A stretch of DNA of 64,000 bases from Prevotella sp. S7-1-8 (GTDB taxonomy: Bacteria; Bacteroidota; Bacteroidia; Bacteroidales; Bacteroidaceae). Under the pieces are notes generated by a model. That model made no database searches, was not told the origin of the DNA, and saw nothing but the letters and a program-made list of their open reading frames with translations. The position numbers and the translations under genes are program-made. This document shows, in pieces, positions 16,638 through 25,216 of the stretch (its first letter is position 1; each line of letters opens with the position of its first letter). The stretch spans positions 1 to 64,000 of the forward strand of contig NZ_JRNC01000036.1 in NCBI RefSeq assembly GCF_000758925.1, read 5' to 3'.

Positions 16638-17697
16638 AAGGAAACGATTTTGAAAGTTTGTCGAATAAATGAATTGAATCCGAACACTTGCACCAACCCC
16701 ACCAACTGCAAATGGCTTGCTTGTAAGCTGCCTTTGTGGGTTGTTTCTTGCGCTTGTTCAACTTCGCCACCCGGCGGCAAAGATTTTGTTTTATGGACTT
16801 GCGCAATAATGTGTGGTCGTGATAGAACACGAATCCAAGGAAATCAATTCCGCGCGCGTCAACCGGGAACACTTGATGATTGCGTTTCACTTTCAGTTGC
16901 AAACGCTTCATGTATGCCCGTATGTCACGCAACAACGCGTGCAAGGATTCCTTGTCCGGTGCAAGAACAACGATGTCATCGGCATAACGCCAATAATACT
17001 TCACGCGTTTTTCTTCTTTCAACCAATGGTCGAAATACGCCAAGAAAAGGTTTGCAAAGTATTGGGAAAGATAGTTGCCAATCGGCACGCCGTTCAAGGA
17101 TGTTGCCACCAATTCCCCGGTGTTCGGGTCGGTGACAAAATTCCGAATTGGAATGTCCGTGTTGATGTTGGAATCAATGATTTCATCCAGCAACGCCAAA
17201 AGGCGACCATCTTTTATTTTCCGCCTTACCACACCTTTCAACACTTCGTGGTTGATTGATGGGTAAAACTTGCGAACGTCAATCTTCAAGCAATATTTCG
17301 TGCCGACCGGGTCTTTTCTCAAAGCCTTTTTCACGCTCATGGCGCACGCATGGGTGCCGCGTTCCTTGATACATGAATACGTGTCGTGCGTGAACACGGA
17401 CACCCATATTGGTTCAAGAATGTTCATCACCGCATGATGCAAGATGCGGTCGGGATAATATGGCAATTGACAGATTTGCCGTTCCTTTGGTTCAAAAATT
17501 GTGAAAACGTGATATTGGGATGTCTTGAAAGTTCCATTTTTCAAACTCTCATGCAATGCAAGAATGTTCGCTTCCCTGTTCTTGTCGTGCTGCTGCACGC
17601 CATAGGAATGCAACTTGCCCTTGCGGGCTTTTTCGTCCGCAAGTTTCAAGTTATCAATCGCGATGACCTTTTCATAAAGGTTTCCAATTCTTTTCAT
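16600..17697 (-). CDS. DGR reverse transcriptase
   Basis: 365 residues. Reverse transcriptase motifs: KIDVRKFYPSI with the first catalytic aspartate (D140), GVPIGNYLSQYFANLFL (residues 203-219), YADD (238-241) and DFLGFVFYH. The IGNYLSQ sequence fits the [I/V/L]GxxxSQ signature of DGR-type reverse transcriptases, where group II intron and retron enzymes have other residues. These enzymes copy a template RNA with errors at adenines, and the cDNA replaces a homologous variable repeat. The template repeat is 167 bases upstream, and a variable protein gene follows in the same orientation, the classic VR-TR-RT order. All catalytic residues are present. Confidence 0.95.
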   Translation of the reverse strand: MKRIGNLYEKVIAIDNLKLADEKARKGKLHSYGVQQHDKNREANILALHESLKNGTFKTSQYHVFTIFEPKERQICQLPYYPDRILHHAVMNILEPIWVSVFTHDTYSCIKERGTHACAMSVKKALRKDPVGTKYCLKIDVRKFYPSINHEVLKGVVRRKIKDGRLLALLDEIIDSNINTDIPIRNFVTDPNTGELVATSLNGVPIGNYLSQYFANLFLAYFDHWLKEEKRVKYYWRYADDIVVLAPDKESLHALLRDIRAYMKRLQLKVKRNHQVFPVDARGIDFLGFVFYHDHTLLRKSIKQNLCRRVAKLNKRKKQPTKAAYKQAICSWWGWCKCSDSIHLFDKLSKSFPYEIKFNRTKRAL

Positions 17698-17863
17698 TCT
17701 TGAAAGTTTTTTGTTTGCTTGAATAATAGGATTCTTCGGGCTTGCGCCCTACCAAAACCGTTCAACATATTCTATTTTTTGCCGCCGGGCTTCCTTTCCC
17801 GACTTACCATCCCCGGATTGGAATGATTGGCATGGTTTCCGATTAGCAACTATAATATTTTAC
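17698..17863 (-). other. Spacer between template repeat and reverse transcriptase (DGR RNA region)
   Basis: No coding potential. On the minus strand it contains a GGGC-GCAA-GCCC tetraloop hairpin (17738-17749) and G/C-rich pairing segments. In studied DGRs the RNA between TR and RT is needed for cDNA priming, so this is a likely functional RNA part. Confidence 0.5.
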
Positions 17864-17973
17864 AAGCATAGCTGAGAACCGATATTCGCATTCGTAGGCG
17901 TGTTATTCGTATTCGCGTACACGCCCCCCCGCATTCGCACCATTATTCGCATTACCGCTGAACAAAACACCAC
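17864..17973 (-). repeat. DGR template repeat (TR)
   Basis: 110 bases matching the variable repeat at 18071-18185 and, over its 3' two thirds, the one at 55689-55758. Read on the minus strand it has many AAT/AAC-like triplets, the adenines that a DGR mutates. Its 3' end reads TCTCAGCTATGCTT, where both targets have TCTCGGCTTTGCTT. It lies outside any gene between the variable protein stop and the reverse transcriptase. A run of seven G makes it one base longer than the coding repeats at that point. Confidence 0.92.
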
Positions 17974-18045
17974 GACATCGGACAACCATTATTTCTTTTT
18001 TCTTTCAAATCCCGTTTATCGGTTTGCGGGTCGATTTACGGCTTT

Positions 18046-19359
18046 TCAATCCTCTTCGATTTGCGGGTCAAAGCAAAGCCGAGAACCGATATTCGCATAC
18101 GTATACGTAGGCGCGTAATACATATTCGCGCACACGACCCCCGCATTCGCACCACTATACGCATTACCGCCGAACAAAACACCACATTCCGATTCTCCGG
18201 ATGCCGGGGTGCTTGTATAAAAGTAGTCGCAAAAATACGTTGTACTTCCAGCACCTGCCGCCAACGGCATGATGTCGCCATCTTCGCCAAGGACAAGTTG
18301 TTTTACATATCCCTCTTTGCGTGCGATGTCGCCGCGATACTCATAATTGCCAACACCCGAATTGGTAAACTTGGATGGGTCATCGCAAATGTACATCTTA
18401 GATAAACCGCCCGCCGCTTCGCTTTGGATGATTAACTTGATTCCGTCCGTCCACTTCCAAATGTGACCAAACGGGTTTTCAATGCCGCGATAACGTGGCA
18501 CGGCAAATGTTTTGCTTATCTTGTCGCCATCGCTCACGGTATAATCAACCGTTCCCGAATGGTTGCCAAGTGAATTTGTAACGCCGCACGGGATGATTGG
18601 ATTGTTGCCATTGTACGTTGGCCAAGAAACCCAATCCCATGTTGTCACGCCATCACCCAATCCGCCTTGATGGAATCCGTTTTCATCCAATTCAGCATTG
18701 AACGCGTCTTGCGAATTGAATGTGCAATATTCAACCACGAACAACCACCAAATCATCTTGTGCATCCTGTAAAGGTTTGCATTCCATTCCACCGAACCAC
18801 GATTGCGCGCCTTTGCGCGGAAATCGTTCAATGAAATGGATGTTGCGGGCAAGCCAAGAAATGAACGATAAGTTCCATCATAACTTGCGTTGTTGTTGCC
18901 ACCACGATAATCAACATCGGTTGAACAAACGGATGCCAGCTCGTTTGTTGAACGCTGAACCGTTGCTTCAACGCTTGAACAATAACCCAAACGCCAAAGA
19001 TGGAATCCGGGCAATGGTTGCGTACTCTGCAAATGGCGGCATTTGTTGCCATCCATTTCAAAACGAACGTACATATCAGGCAATTCCGTTTCCATCATGC
19101 CATCCTCGCCCGTCAAGTCTGCCGCCGCGCCTGTGTCGCGCTTGGTCGAATCGTTGGCGTTAAGGTAATACACAACCTTGCCGTTGTCATCCAAGATGCA
19201 ATTGCGCATCATGTTTTGCAATGGCAATTCCTTGTGCAACTCCATCTTGCCAACGCGTGTTGGCTTGGGATTGGACACCGTGATGTCCCATTCCACGCCA
19301 TAATAATAATCATAAGGAAAGGTCGGCTTTGTGTTGCCGACACCGATTAAAAGTCCCAT
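18046..19359 (-). CDS. DGR variable protein 1, C-type-lectin-like tail or receptor-binding protein
   Basis: 437 residues. The C-terminal half has the look of the formylglycine-enzyme/C-type lectin fold of DGR targets: NPFGHIWKWTDGIKLI near residue 300 and the variable stretch GVLFGGNAY to IGSRLCF at the extreme C-terminus. The N-terminal part resembles a phage fibre module (MGLLIGVGNTKPTFPYDYYYGVEWD). Such proteins bind the host surface, and adenine mutagenesis changes exposed side chains, here at the AYSG, MYYAP and TYTY positions. The gene is one base from the 89-residue gene upstream and ends just before the template repeat. Its late-operon context supports a virion tip location. Confidence 0.9.
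   Translation of the reverse strand: MGLLIGVGNTKPTFPYDYYYGVEWDITVSNPKPTRVGKMELHKELPLQNMMRNCILDDNGKVVYYLNANDSTKRDTGAAADLTGEDGMMETELPDMYVRFEMDGNKCRHLQSTQPLPGFHLWRLGYCSSVEATVQRSTNELASVCSTDVDYRGGNNNASYDGTYRSFLGLPATSISLNDFRAKARNRGSVEWNANLYRMHKMIWWLFVVEYCTFNSQDAFNAELDENGFHQGGLGDGVTTWDWVSWPTYNGNNPIIPCGVTNSLGNHSGTVDYTVSDGDKISKTFAVPRYRGIENPFGHIWKWTDGIKLIIQSEAAGGLSKMYICDDPSKFTNSGVGNYEYRGDIARKEGYVKQLVLGEDGDIMPLAAGAGSTTYFCDYFYTSTPASGESECGVLFGGNAYSGANAGVVCANMYYAPTYTYANIGSRLCFDPQIEED
18071..18185 (-). repeat. DGR variable repeat 1 (VR1) in the C-type-lectin-like protein
   Basis: Aligned to the template on the minus strand, there are 11 substitutions outside the G tract: 10 at template adenines (A to T five times, A to G five times) and one C to T. 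It also has a six-base duplication (ACGTAT ACGTAT where the template has ACGAAT) and one base fewer in the G tract. It encodes the end of the lectin-like domain, from GVLFGG to IGSRLCF, 23 bases before the stop. Confidence 0.92.
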
Positions 19360-19360
19360 A

Positions 19361-19630
19361 TTAGTAACCCCGTTTTAAGTTTATACCCGACAACGATGTT
19401 GCCTTGATTACTTTCACGATTTCTGGATTCCAACCACTTTCAAAGTTGGTTTCGATGAAATCCCCATCATCCATTCCGGCAAGCTGCACCGACAATTTGA
19501 CGGGGCTTGTGGAATCGTTCTTGATGTTGAACGGTTGACCGTCCGAAAGGCTGAAATTGCCGTTCGCAAGGTCAATCACGCCCATCTTTCCGATTTGCGC
19601 GGAAACGCTTTCGCCGCTTCTTGTGTTCAT
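19361..19630 (-). CDS. Small phage tail-fibre-associated protein
   Basis: 89 residues, beta-rich and soluble, no signal. It contains MGVIDLANGNFSLSDGQPFNI and SPVKLSVQLAGMDDGDFIET. It is the first gene after a predicted late promoter and ends one base before the variable protein gene, so the two are almost certainly cotranscribed. Position suggests a collar, linker or chaperone for the DGR-diversified protein. No named family recognised. Confidence 0.6.
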   Translation of the reverse strand: MNTRSGESVSAQIGKMGVIDLANGNFSLSDGQPFNIKNDSTSPVKLSVQLAGMDDGDFIETNFESGWNPEIVKVIKATSLSGINLKRGY

Positions 19631-19661
19631 ACTTCAATTTTTTACGTTAAAAACTTGAATG

Positions 19662-19721
19662 CAAATTTACAATATATGTTTCATAGTGAAACACGCCGTG
19701 GATAAGTTAGGCACAACTTAG
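19662..19721 (-). promoter_or_regulatory. Late promoter A with palindromes, drives fibre/DGR/lysis genes
   Basis: Leftward elements in order: an inverted repeat TAAGTT-N6-AACTTA (19703-19720), a perfect palindrome TGTTTCA-TAG-TGAAACA (19677-19693) and a TAAATTTG -7 box (19669-19662). The start would be about 25 bases before the ATG at 19630. The palindrome replaces the expected -33 TTTG box, so it may bind a phage activator. The same layout is seen at 35553-35615 and 45854-45917. Confidence 0.6.
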
Positions 19722-19735
19722 CCCGGCAATGCGGT

Positions 19736-19963
19736 TTATTGTGGCGCATCTTCAACGACACGCCACGATTGCACCAGCTTTCCATCCACAACATCAAGCG
19801 ATTCAACCACGGACGTTCCCGGTTCGCCCGTTGGCTGCTCGCTTGGCACGAAATCAAGAAACCCCGTATTTCTCAATTCCGTAATATACGCGCCTTGGCT
19901 TTTGTCAACCCGGCGCAAGTCAAGGGGTTCACCTTGAACGTATTTTGCCAATTGATATTCCAT
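19736..19963 (-). CDS. Small phage tail-fibre protein (XkdW-like)
   Basis: 75 residues from ATG 19963; the 14 extra residues of a longer frame would overlap the upstream gene. The C-terminal phrase ESLDVVDGKLVQSWRVVED resembles the short repeat seen in many phage tail-fibre or XkdW-like proteins, from memory. It sits directly after the large tail protein gene (one base apart) and before late promoter A. Function unknown; probably part of the tail tip. Confidence 0.6.
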   Translation of the reverse strand: MEYQLAKYVQGEPLDLRRVDKSQGAYITELRNTGFLDFVPSEQPTGEPGTSVVESLDVVDGKLVQSWRVVEDAPQ

Positions 19964-19964
19964 A

Positions 19965-22900
19965 TTATGTTGTATATTGTTTATTAACAACCATCCATCC
20001 ACCATTGTAATAACGCAATGTCAATGAATCGCCACGCTCCATACCAATTCCACTAATTGAATTTCCATCGTTGTTGTATAACGTGCATCCGCTTTGCGGT
20101 GAAACTCTTATTCGATTTCCCATATTTCGGTCACATACAATTTCGATGTCAAATATTGTTGGAACATTGTTCGTCTGCTTGTTCACCTGTTCCAATGTTG
20201 GCAACTTGACATTCAAATACTTAGTCGTGTTAGCGGTGAAATGGAACTTTTGCGTAATTGCGAACCATTGTTCTATAATGTCCGTGTACGCTTGCCCGAT
20301 GTAACCATTTTCAAATGCCGCAACTTTTCCAATATTGTATTGATTGCCATATACGCCAAGGGCTTTTGGACGATACCAATGTTCATCATTTGCATCACTC
20401 GTTGATGGGTTGTCGTGGCGCAATTCAAGCGTTGTGCCCATTTTGTCGGTCAATGACAAAAAACCATTAAAAGGATAACCAAGTGATGACAGACAACCAA
20501 GCAACACGCGTTGTTTGTCGTTGCAGAATCTTATGAAATCGCGAAACAACGCCAATCCATTTGTCGTGTCCTGTTCGTCTGAACTACCATATCCGATTTG
20601 CCCTTGTTGGATGCGGAATCCGCCGATTGAACCCGTTATGGCATTTATCACGCCCTCCACTTGTGCCTTGGACATAACAACCGAACCATCTTGCATGACG
20701 CGGAAAGGCGCGGTCTTGCGATTCTCGAATGACGCTCCAGCCCAAAAGCGGATGGAATCGGATGCCGTGCCGTTTCCCGTGATTCCGGCAAGGATGGATT
20801 TGTTGTCGCCCGCGACCTGTATTGTTCCGGATGTGACGATTCCGCCATCAATCGTTGTTTGTGTGTTATCGTAATGCACGGCAACAACCCAATCGTTTGT
20901 GTTCCACGAACCGGATTCCCTTGCGGTGATGCAACGGCGCAATTCCTTTCCATCAACCCACAAGTCGCCGACATCATAAGGCGGATAAGGTTGCGCAACG
21001 AACACGCGGCGTTTGCCATCGGCGGTGTCCTGTGCCTTGCTTGCTGCATCATACGCATCAATCGCCTTTTTATCTTCGATGGTTTGCCATATATAAACGA
21101 CCGTTCCCGTACCATTGACAAAGCGGAATGTCTGACGATAGCACTTCAACAACTTCGTGCTTGAATTATACCACATATCGCCAACGTGCTTTGCTTTTTC
21201 CGCGCCCGTTGTCCAACTTGATGCCGGGTCGGATGTCTGAAACCACGTTTCAATCTTTCCGTCAATTTGTTTGGTCATCGTGTCAATGGCATTGGCAAAG
21301 TCGCCGTTGATGAAATTCTTCAACGCTGAATCATCCGTGTATTTGCTTGCCTTTTCCCAATCCGATGACGTGAACGCGCCGGATTCCCTTGCGGTCTTGC
21401 ATCGCATGATGTCCCCGGTCGCACCTTGAACCCACAAGTCGCCGACACCATAAGGTGTCACGGGCGTTGATGTAAAGATGCGGTTCTTTTCCTTGCCAAG
21501 CTCCAACGCTTCATTTGCAATCGCGATGGCTTGCGCAAGTTCTGAATCTTGCAGTTCTTGCCACACATAGAACGTGCCGGGCGCATATCCCGGCTTTGGT
21601 CGCCATTGTATTTTCACATATCGCCAAACCTTGCCGGATGTTGTGTTATAATACAGGTCGCCAAGATGATTTTCTTTCGTGTTGGCATCCGTCCATCCAC
21701 TATTCGGAACACCATCTTCCGCACCCGGCGCGGTTGAAAGTGGGGATGGGTTTATTTGATAGAAATGTTGTTCAATCTGACCATCCAATTGCGCTTTGAT
21801 TTCGTCAAGGATTCCGGGCAATGTGTTGTTGATGAAATCCTTGCTTTCCATCGCTTCGTTGCCAAGTTCTTCAAGCGTTTTTTCTTGCCCGTTTTGCGTG
21901 AACACTATTCGCCCGCCAATTTCGGATTGGTCAAGGTCGAAATATGTTGTACCATCCGCCGATTCGATGCGTCCGGTCTTGATGAAACGTCCGTTGATTG
22001 TCGTAAAACCATACGTCAAGGAAATGGCACGAACCTTTGTGTCCGCGTCAATACTTCCCAAGATTCCAATCAGAAAGAAATACACGTTCGGCGATTCTTC
22101 AACCTTGTGTTGTGTTGCCGAAATGCTCATTGTTCCGGCTGAATTGTCGCGGTTGCAAACTGCATAGATGTAATATGGCACATCCTGTTGCAATGCCGTT
22201 GTTCCATCCGCCAACACCCACGAACGCGCCTTGTCGGGGTCAATGGTGTAATGTGTAAGAACGCCACCTTTCCACTTGAACAAGTTCGGGGTTCCTTGAA
22301 AGTTAGGTTCAAAAACGGTGTTTATCAAACCGAATTGCATTGATTTTGCGCCAACTGACAACATCATCGTGTCCACGGATCCCGGCGTGATTTTGTCCTT
22401 GTAATAACCGCCCGTTTCCGGGTCGAACACCATATTCAAGACTTCACGCGATGAACGCCAATTTGCGCGCGCCTGTGCCGGGTCTTTTAGGTTGTTGATG
22501 GTCAACACCTTGTCAATGTCCACAAGGTCGGAAATCACGCGCGTTGTGATGTCGCCCTTGGTTTGAGTGTCCGAAATGGTCAACGAATAATCGTATGGGT
22601 CAAGCACGTTGCGCGTGAATGACTTGATGCGGATTGACTTGTCAACCCCAATTTCATCATCCTTGATTGGCAAATAATCGCCCGGCGCGAAAACATTCGT
22701 GATGCCATCCGACAACGCAAGTTTTTTTTCGATGAACGCCTTTGTAACGTTCACCGAATATTGAACCTTTGGTTGTGAATTTTGGTCATAATACTTGTTG
22801 CCCTCTTCCGCCAGCTTCTTTTCTGCTGCTTCTTCGATGTCACGCGAATAAGCGATGTCAAGCACCTTGTATGTGTCGTTTTTGCCGATTTGGAACGCGG

Positions 22901-24014
22901 GCGATGTTTCCGATGGGAACACGTTTCCCCGGTCATCGGTTTGCTTTACCAACGTGAACTTGTGTGTCGCGTGGTCGTATGCGTGAACCTCAAATTCATA
23001 TCCGGCAAGGTTTCCGGAATTGAAATGCACCTTGGCGGACACCCCGGAAATCAAATACAGGGTTTCGCCGGATGCGTTCTTTGCGTTGATGTCGAATGGG
23101 AATGACGCGTCAATGAATGACAACACATCGCCATCAACAACGGATGAGACCTTGCCCGTGAATGTCGGCTTGATGTCGAAATTCTTGCGTCCCTCAAATA
23201 TGCCGTATTTCGCCACGGCATCCGCCTTTTCGATGTAAGATGATGCCTTGTCCTTGCCAAACATACAAAGGCGGTCGGCGCGATATTTTGACGTGATGTT
23301 TTCCGTGCTGCCGTACACCTTTAATCGTGTGACAATGTTTGAGGATGAAACATTTTCGCGCGAAATGGAATATAAGCCCTTGCCCTTGCCGTACTCCAGC
23401 ACGAAAGGCAAGGTTTGTCCGATGGTCTTTTTGATGTTGATGACATAAACGCCGTTGACGCGTTCAATCTCAAATTCAACGCCAAACTTATCTTCCGAAC
23501 ACAAGGTTTGCAGCACCGACAAGCAATTGTCGGATTCCGAAAACGTCAAAGTATTGTCGCTATCCGTTTCCGGACATACGCCCAACGCCCATTTGCCGGG
23601 GAATACGCGGTTTGCGTTACTTATCAACACCTCCATGAACCTTTTCAAGTCACCCGTCAAGGAATCGCCTTGGATGTCCTGTAATTGATTGTTTGTGGTG
23701 TTGATGTTCACGTCATACGTCACGCGCATAAGGTCGTATTGGATGCCCTCAAATTCCAAATCGTATTGGTATTCTTGCATTCCGGTTTTGCTGACCTTTG
23801 GCAAACGATTCAAGCGACAGTCACGCCCGAACACGGTTATCACGTCCCCAATCCCGTATGATTGCGGGAATGGGGAAACAACCGTGATGGCAATGGTATC
23901 TTCTGCATTCAACGCCCAAGTCTGCTTTGCGGCGGTGATTGCGGTCGCCGTTGCCCTTGATTCCATAGGCACACGGCTTCCATTCGGTTTTGTGATAATT
24001 ATATTCGCTCCCAT
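19965..24014 (-). CDS. Large tail hub/fibre protein with repeated modules
   Basis: 1349 residues. The N-terminal 450 residues resemble a baseplate-hub protein (ITVVSPFPQSYGIGDVITVFGRDCRLNRL, then NCLSVLQTLCSEDKFGVEFEIE). The middle holds repeated modules: GDLYYNTTSGKVWRY and GDMWYNSSTKLLKCY, alternating with GDLWVQGATGDIMRC and GDLWVDGKELRRC, each followed by ARESG and W-rich segments like carbohydrate-binding repeats. The C-terminus (DSLTLRYYNGGWMVVNKQ) is typical of Bacteroidales phage fibres. It overlaps the upstream tail gene by 16 bases. Likely at the tail tip, contacting host glycans; domain naming is approximate. Confidence 0.75.
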   Translation of the reverse strand: MGANIIITKPNGSRVPMESRATATAITAAKQTWALNAEDTIAITVVSPFPQSYGIGDVITVFGRDCRLNRLPKVSKTGMQEYQYDLEFEGIQYDLMRVTYDVNINTTNNQLQDIQGDSLTGDLKRFMEVLISNANRVFPGKWALGVCPETDSDNTLTFSESDNCLSVLQTLCSEDKFGVEFEIERVNGVYVINIKKTIGQTLPFVLEYGKGKGLYSISRENVSSSNIVTRLKVYGSTENITSKYRADRLCMFGKDKASSYIEKADAVAKYGIFEGRKNFDIKPTFTGKVSSVVDGDVLSFIDASFPFDINAKNASGETLYLISGVSAKVHFNSGNLAGYEFEVHAYDHATHKFTLVKQTDDRGNVFPSETSPAFQIGKNDTYKVLDIAYSRDIEEAAEKKLAEEGNKYYDQNSQPKVQYSVNVTKAFIEKKLALSDGITNVFAPGDYLPIKDDEIGVDKSIRIKSFTRNVLDPYDYSLTISDTQTKGDITTRVISDLVDIDKVLTINNLKDPAQARANWRSSREVLNMVFDPETGGYYKDKITPGSVDTMMLSVGAKSMQFGLINTVFEPNFQGTPNLFKWKGGVLTHYTIDPDKARSWVLADGTTALQQDVPYYIYAVCNRDNSAGTMSISATQHKVEESPNVYFFLIGILGSIDADTKVRAISLTYGFTTINGRFIKTGRIESADGTTYFDLDQSEIGGRIVFTQNGQEKTLEELGNEAMESKDFINNTLPGILDEIKAQLDGQIEQHFYQINPSPLSTAPGAEDGVPNSGWTDANTKENHLGDLYYNTTSGKVWRYVKIQWRPKPGYAPGTFYVWQELQDSELAQAIAIANEALELGKEKNRIFTSTPVTPYGVGDLWVQGATGDIMRCKTARESGAFTSSDWEKASKYTDDSALKNFINGDFANAIDTMTKQIDGKIETWFQTSDPASSWTTGAEKAKHVGDMWYNSSTKLLKCYRQTFRFVNGTGTVVYIWQTIEDKKAIDAYDAASKAQDTADGKRRVFVAQPYPPYDVGDLWVDGKELRRCITARESGSWNTNDWVVAVHYDNTQTTIDGGIVTSGTIQVAGDNKSILAGITGNGTASDSIRFWAGASFENRKTAPFRVMQDGSVVMSKAQVEGVINAITGSIGGFRIQQGQIGYGSSDEQDTTNGLALFRDFIRFCNDKQRVLLGCLSSLGYPFNGFLSLTDKMGTTLELRHDNPSTSDANDEHWYRPKALGVYGNQYNIGKVAAFENGYIGQAYTDIIEQWFAITQKFHFTANTTKYLNVKLPTLEQVNKQTNNVPTIFDIEIVCDRNMGNRIRVSPQSGCTLYNNDGNSISGIGMERGDSLTLRYYNGGWMVVNKQYTT

Positions 24015-25204
24015 ACGATAATGGCATTTGTGGTGAATGATGTGATTTCATCAATGCAACCCGTGACAACGGGGAAATAACCGCCGCTTTCGGTGTATTC
24101 GTGTTGTACTGAAACATCCTTGCCCGCTATGTCATAATCAACATTTCCATCGCCCCAATATATGTTCACATACTTGGTTGAAGTCAATGTGATTTCGCAA
24201 GTCTTTGTCTCTTCGCTTACGCGGATATGCTTCAACACCTTTTTGACGGGTTCGGGTTCGCGCAACTTCAACTTGAACATTCCGACCATCGACGAATCGT
24301 TCCAAGTCTTTGAAACTTCGATTTCATCCTTGATGTAAACTTCGTAAATCAAAGGTTTCACCGGATGCACGTCAACGACAAGGCGATTCGTTCCTTTCTT
24401 GTCGAAAAGATGCGCAAAGTCGTTCACGCGCTTGATGAAATCAATCTTGGATTCTGCCTTAACAAAGCAAGACAACGTGATGTCGCGCGCTTCAATGAAC
24501 TTGTGCATCAAATCCACGCTTTCGCCATGATAGTTGTCCCAATTGACCGTCAATGGGTCTTTCAGTTTCGGACGCGACAACAAACCATCGGATGCCGACA
24601 CATAGATTCCATAATCCTTGAAATCGTGTCCGTCAATGGTGTATGCCTGTTGTTTGGCGGATGATATTTCCGAAATCAAGTCTTGTTGCGACAATGCAAG
24701 ATTGTACATCTTGACATCATCCAGCAAGCCAAAGCCATAATCGCCGCCATAATGGTCTTGGTTAAGCGATACGCCTTGCAACGTGCCGCCGTTCGTCACC
24801 TCCTTAATCAAGGATGAATTGGCATAAAAGCGATATTTCACGCCATGTTTCACCAACGCAAGCGAAAGCCAAGTTCCGGATTTCGCTTCGATGGGAACTT
24901 CAACGTAATTGTCAAGCCCGGCGAAAGCAAGCATCCAAATCAATTGTGTTGGCGTGCCAACCTCGCATTCCGCACCATTCACCCACATCAACATCGAAAA
25001 GTCAACGGAAAGTGTGGGCAATATGCTTTTGTCAACCTCGCAAGTATCATCGCCGGAAAATGAAATGGCGTTGCCGTTTTTTCCTTGAACGAAATGCGCA
25101 CCGGACACAACGCCATCGGTGCGGTTCGATGAATAGTCATAAGCGACAAGCGCGCCATCGTTTTCATCGAATGGCATTTGAAAGATAATATTTTTGTTGT
25201 CCAT
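23999..25204 (-). CDS. Distal-tail-like protein with N-terminal LamG-type domain
   Basis: 401 residues. Residues 1-185 look like a concanavalin/LamG fold: VAYDYSSNRTDGVVSGAHFVQGK at the start and LLDDVKMYNLALSQQDL at the end, the usual closing strand of such domains. Residues 190-335 resemble a siphovirus distal tail protein (DFKDYGIYVSASDGLLSRPKLKDP). The last 65 residues resemble a PKD-like beta domain (VNIYWGDGNVDYDIAGKDVSVQHEY). A LamG domain on a tail-tip protein suggests sugar binding. It lies between a structural gene and the hub gene. Confidence 0.65.
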   Translation of the reverse strand: MDNKNIIFQMPFDENDGALVAYDYSSNRTDGVVSGAHFVQGKNGNAISFSGDDTCEVDKSILPTLSVDFSMLMWVNGAECEVGTPTQLIWMLAFAGLDNYVEVPIEAKSGTWLSLALVKHGVKYRFYANSSLIKEVTNGGTLQGVSLNQDHYGGDYGFGLLDDVKMYNLALSQQDLISEISSAKQQAYTIDGHDFKDYGIYVSASDGLLSRPKLKDPLTVNWDNYHGESVDLMHKFIEARDITLSCFVKAESKIDFIKRVNDFAHLFDKKGTNRLVVDVHPVKPLIYEVYIKDEIEVSKTWNDSSMVGMFKLKLREPEPVKKVLKHIRVSEETKTCEITLTSTKYVNIYWGDGNVDYDIAGKDVSVQHEYTESGGYFPVVTGCIDEITSFTTNAIIVWERI

Positions 25205-25216
25205 AAATGGTTCAAT

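Noticed and set aside
16600..17697. Retron or group II intron reverse transcriptase
   Set aside because: The SQ motif, adjacent template/variable repeats with adenine bias, and absence of maturase or msr/msd features favour a DGR.
17900..18405. Arginine- and isoleucine-rich short frames across the DGR repeats
   Set aside because: They arise from the repeat composition (IRIRRR-type reading) and are antisense to the variable protein and template.
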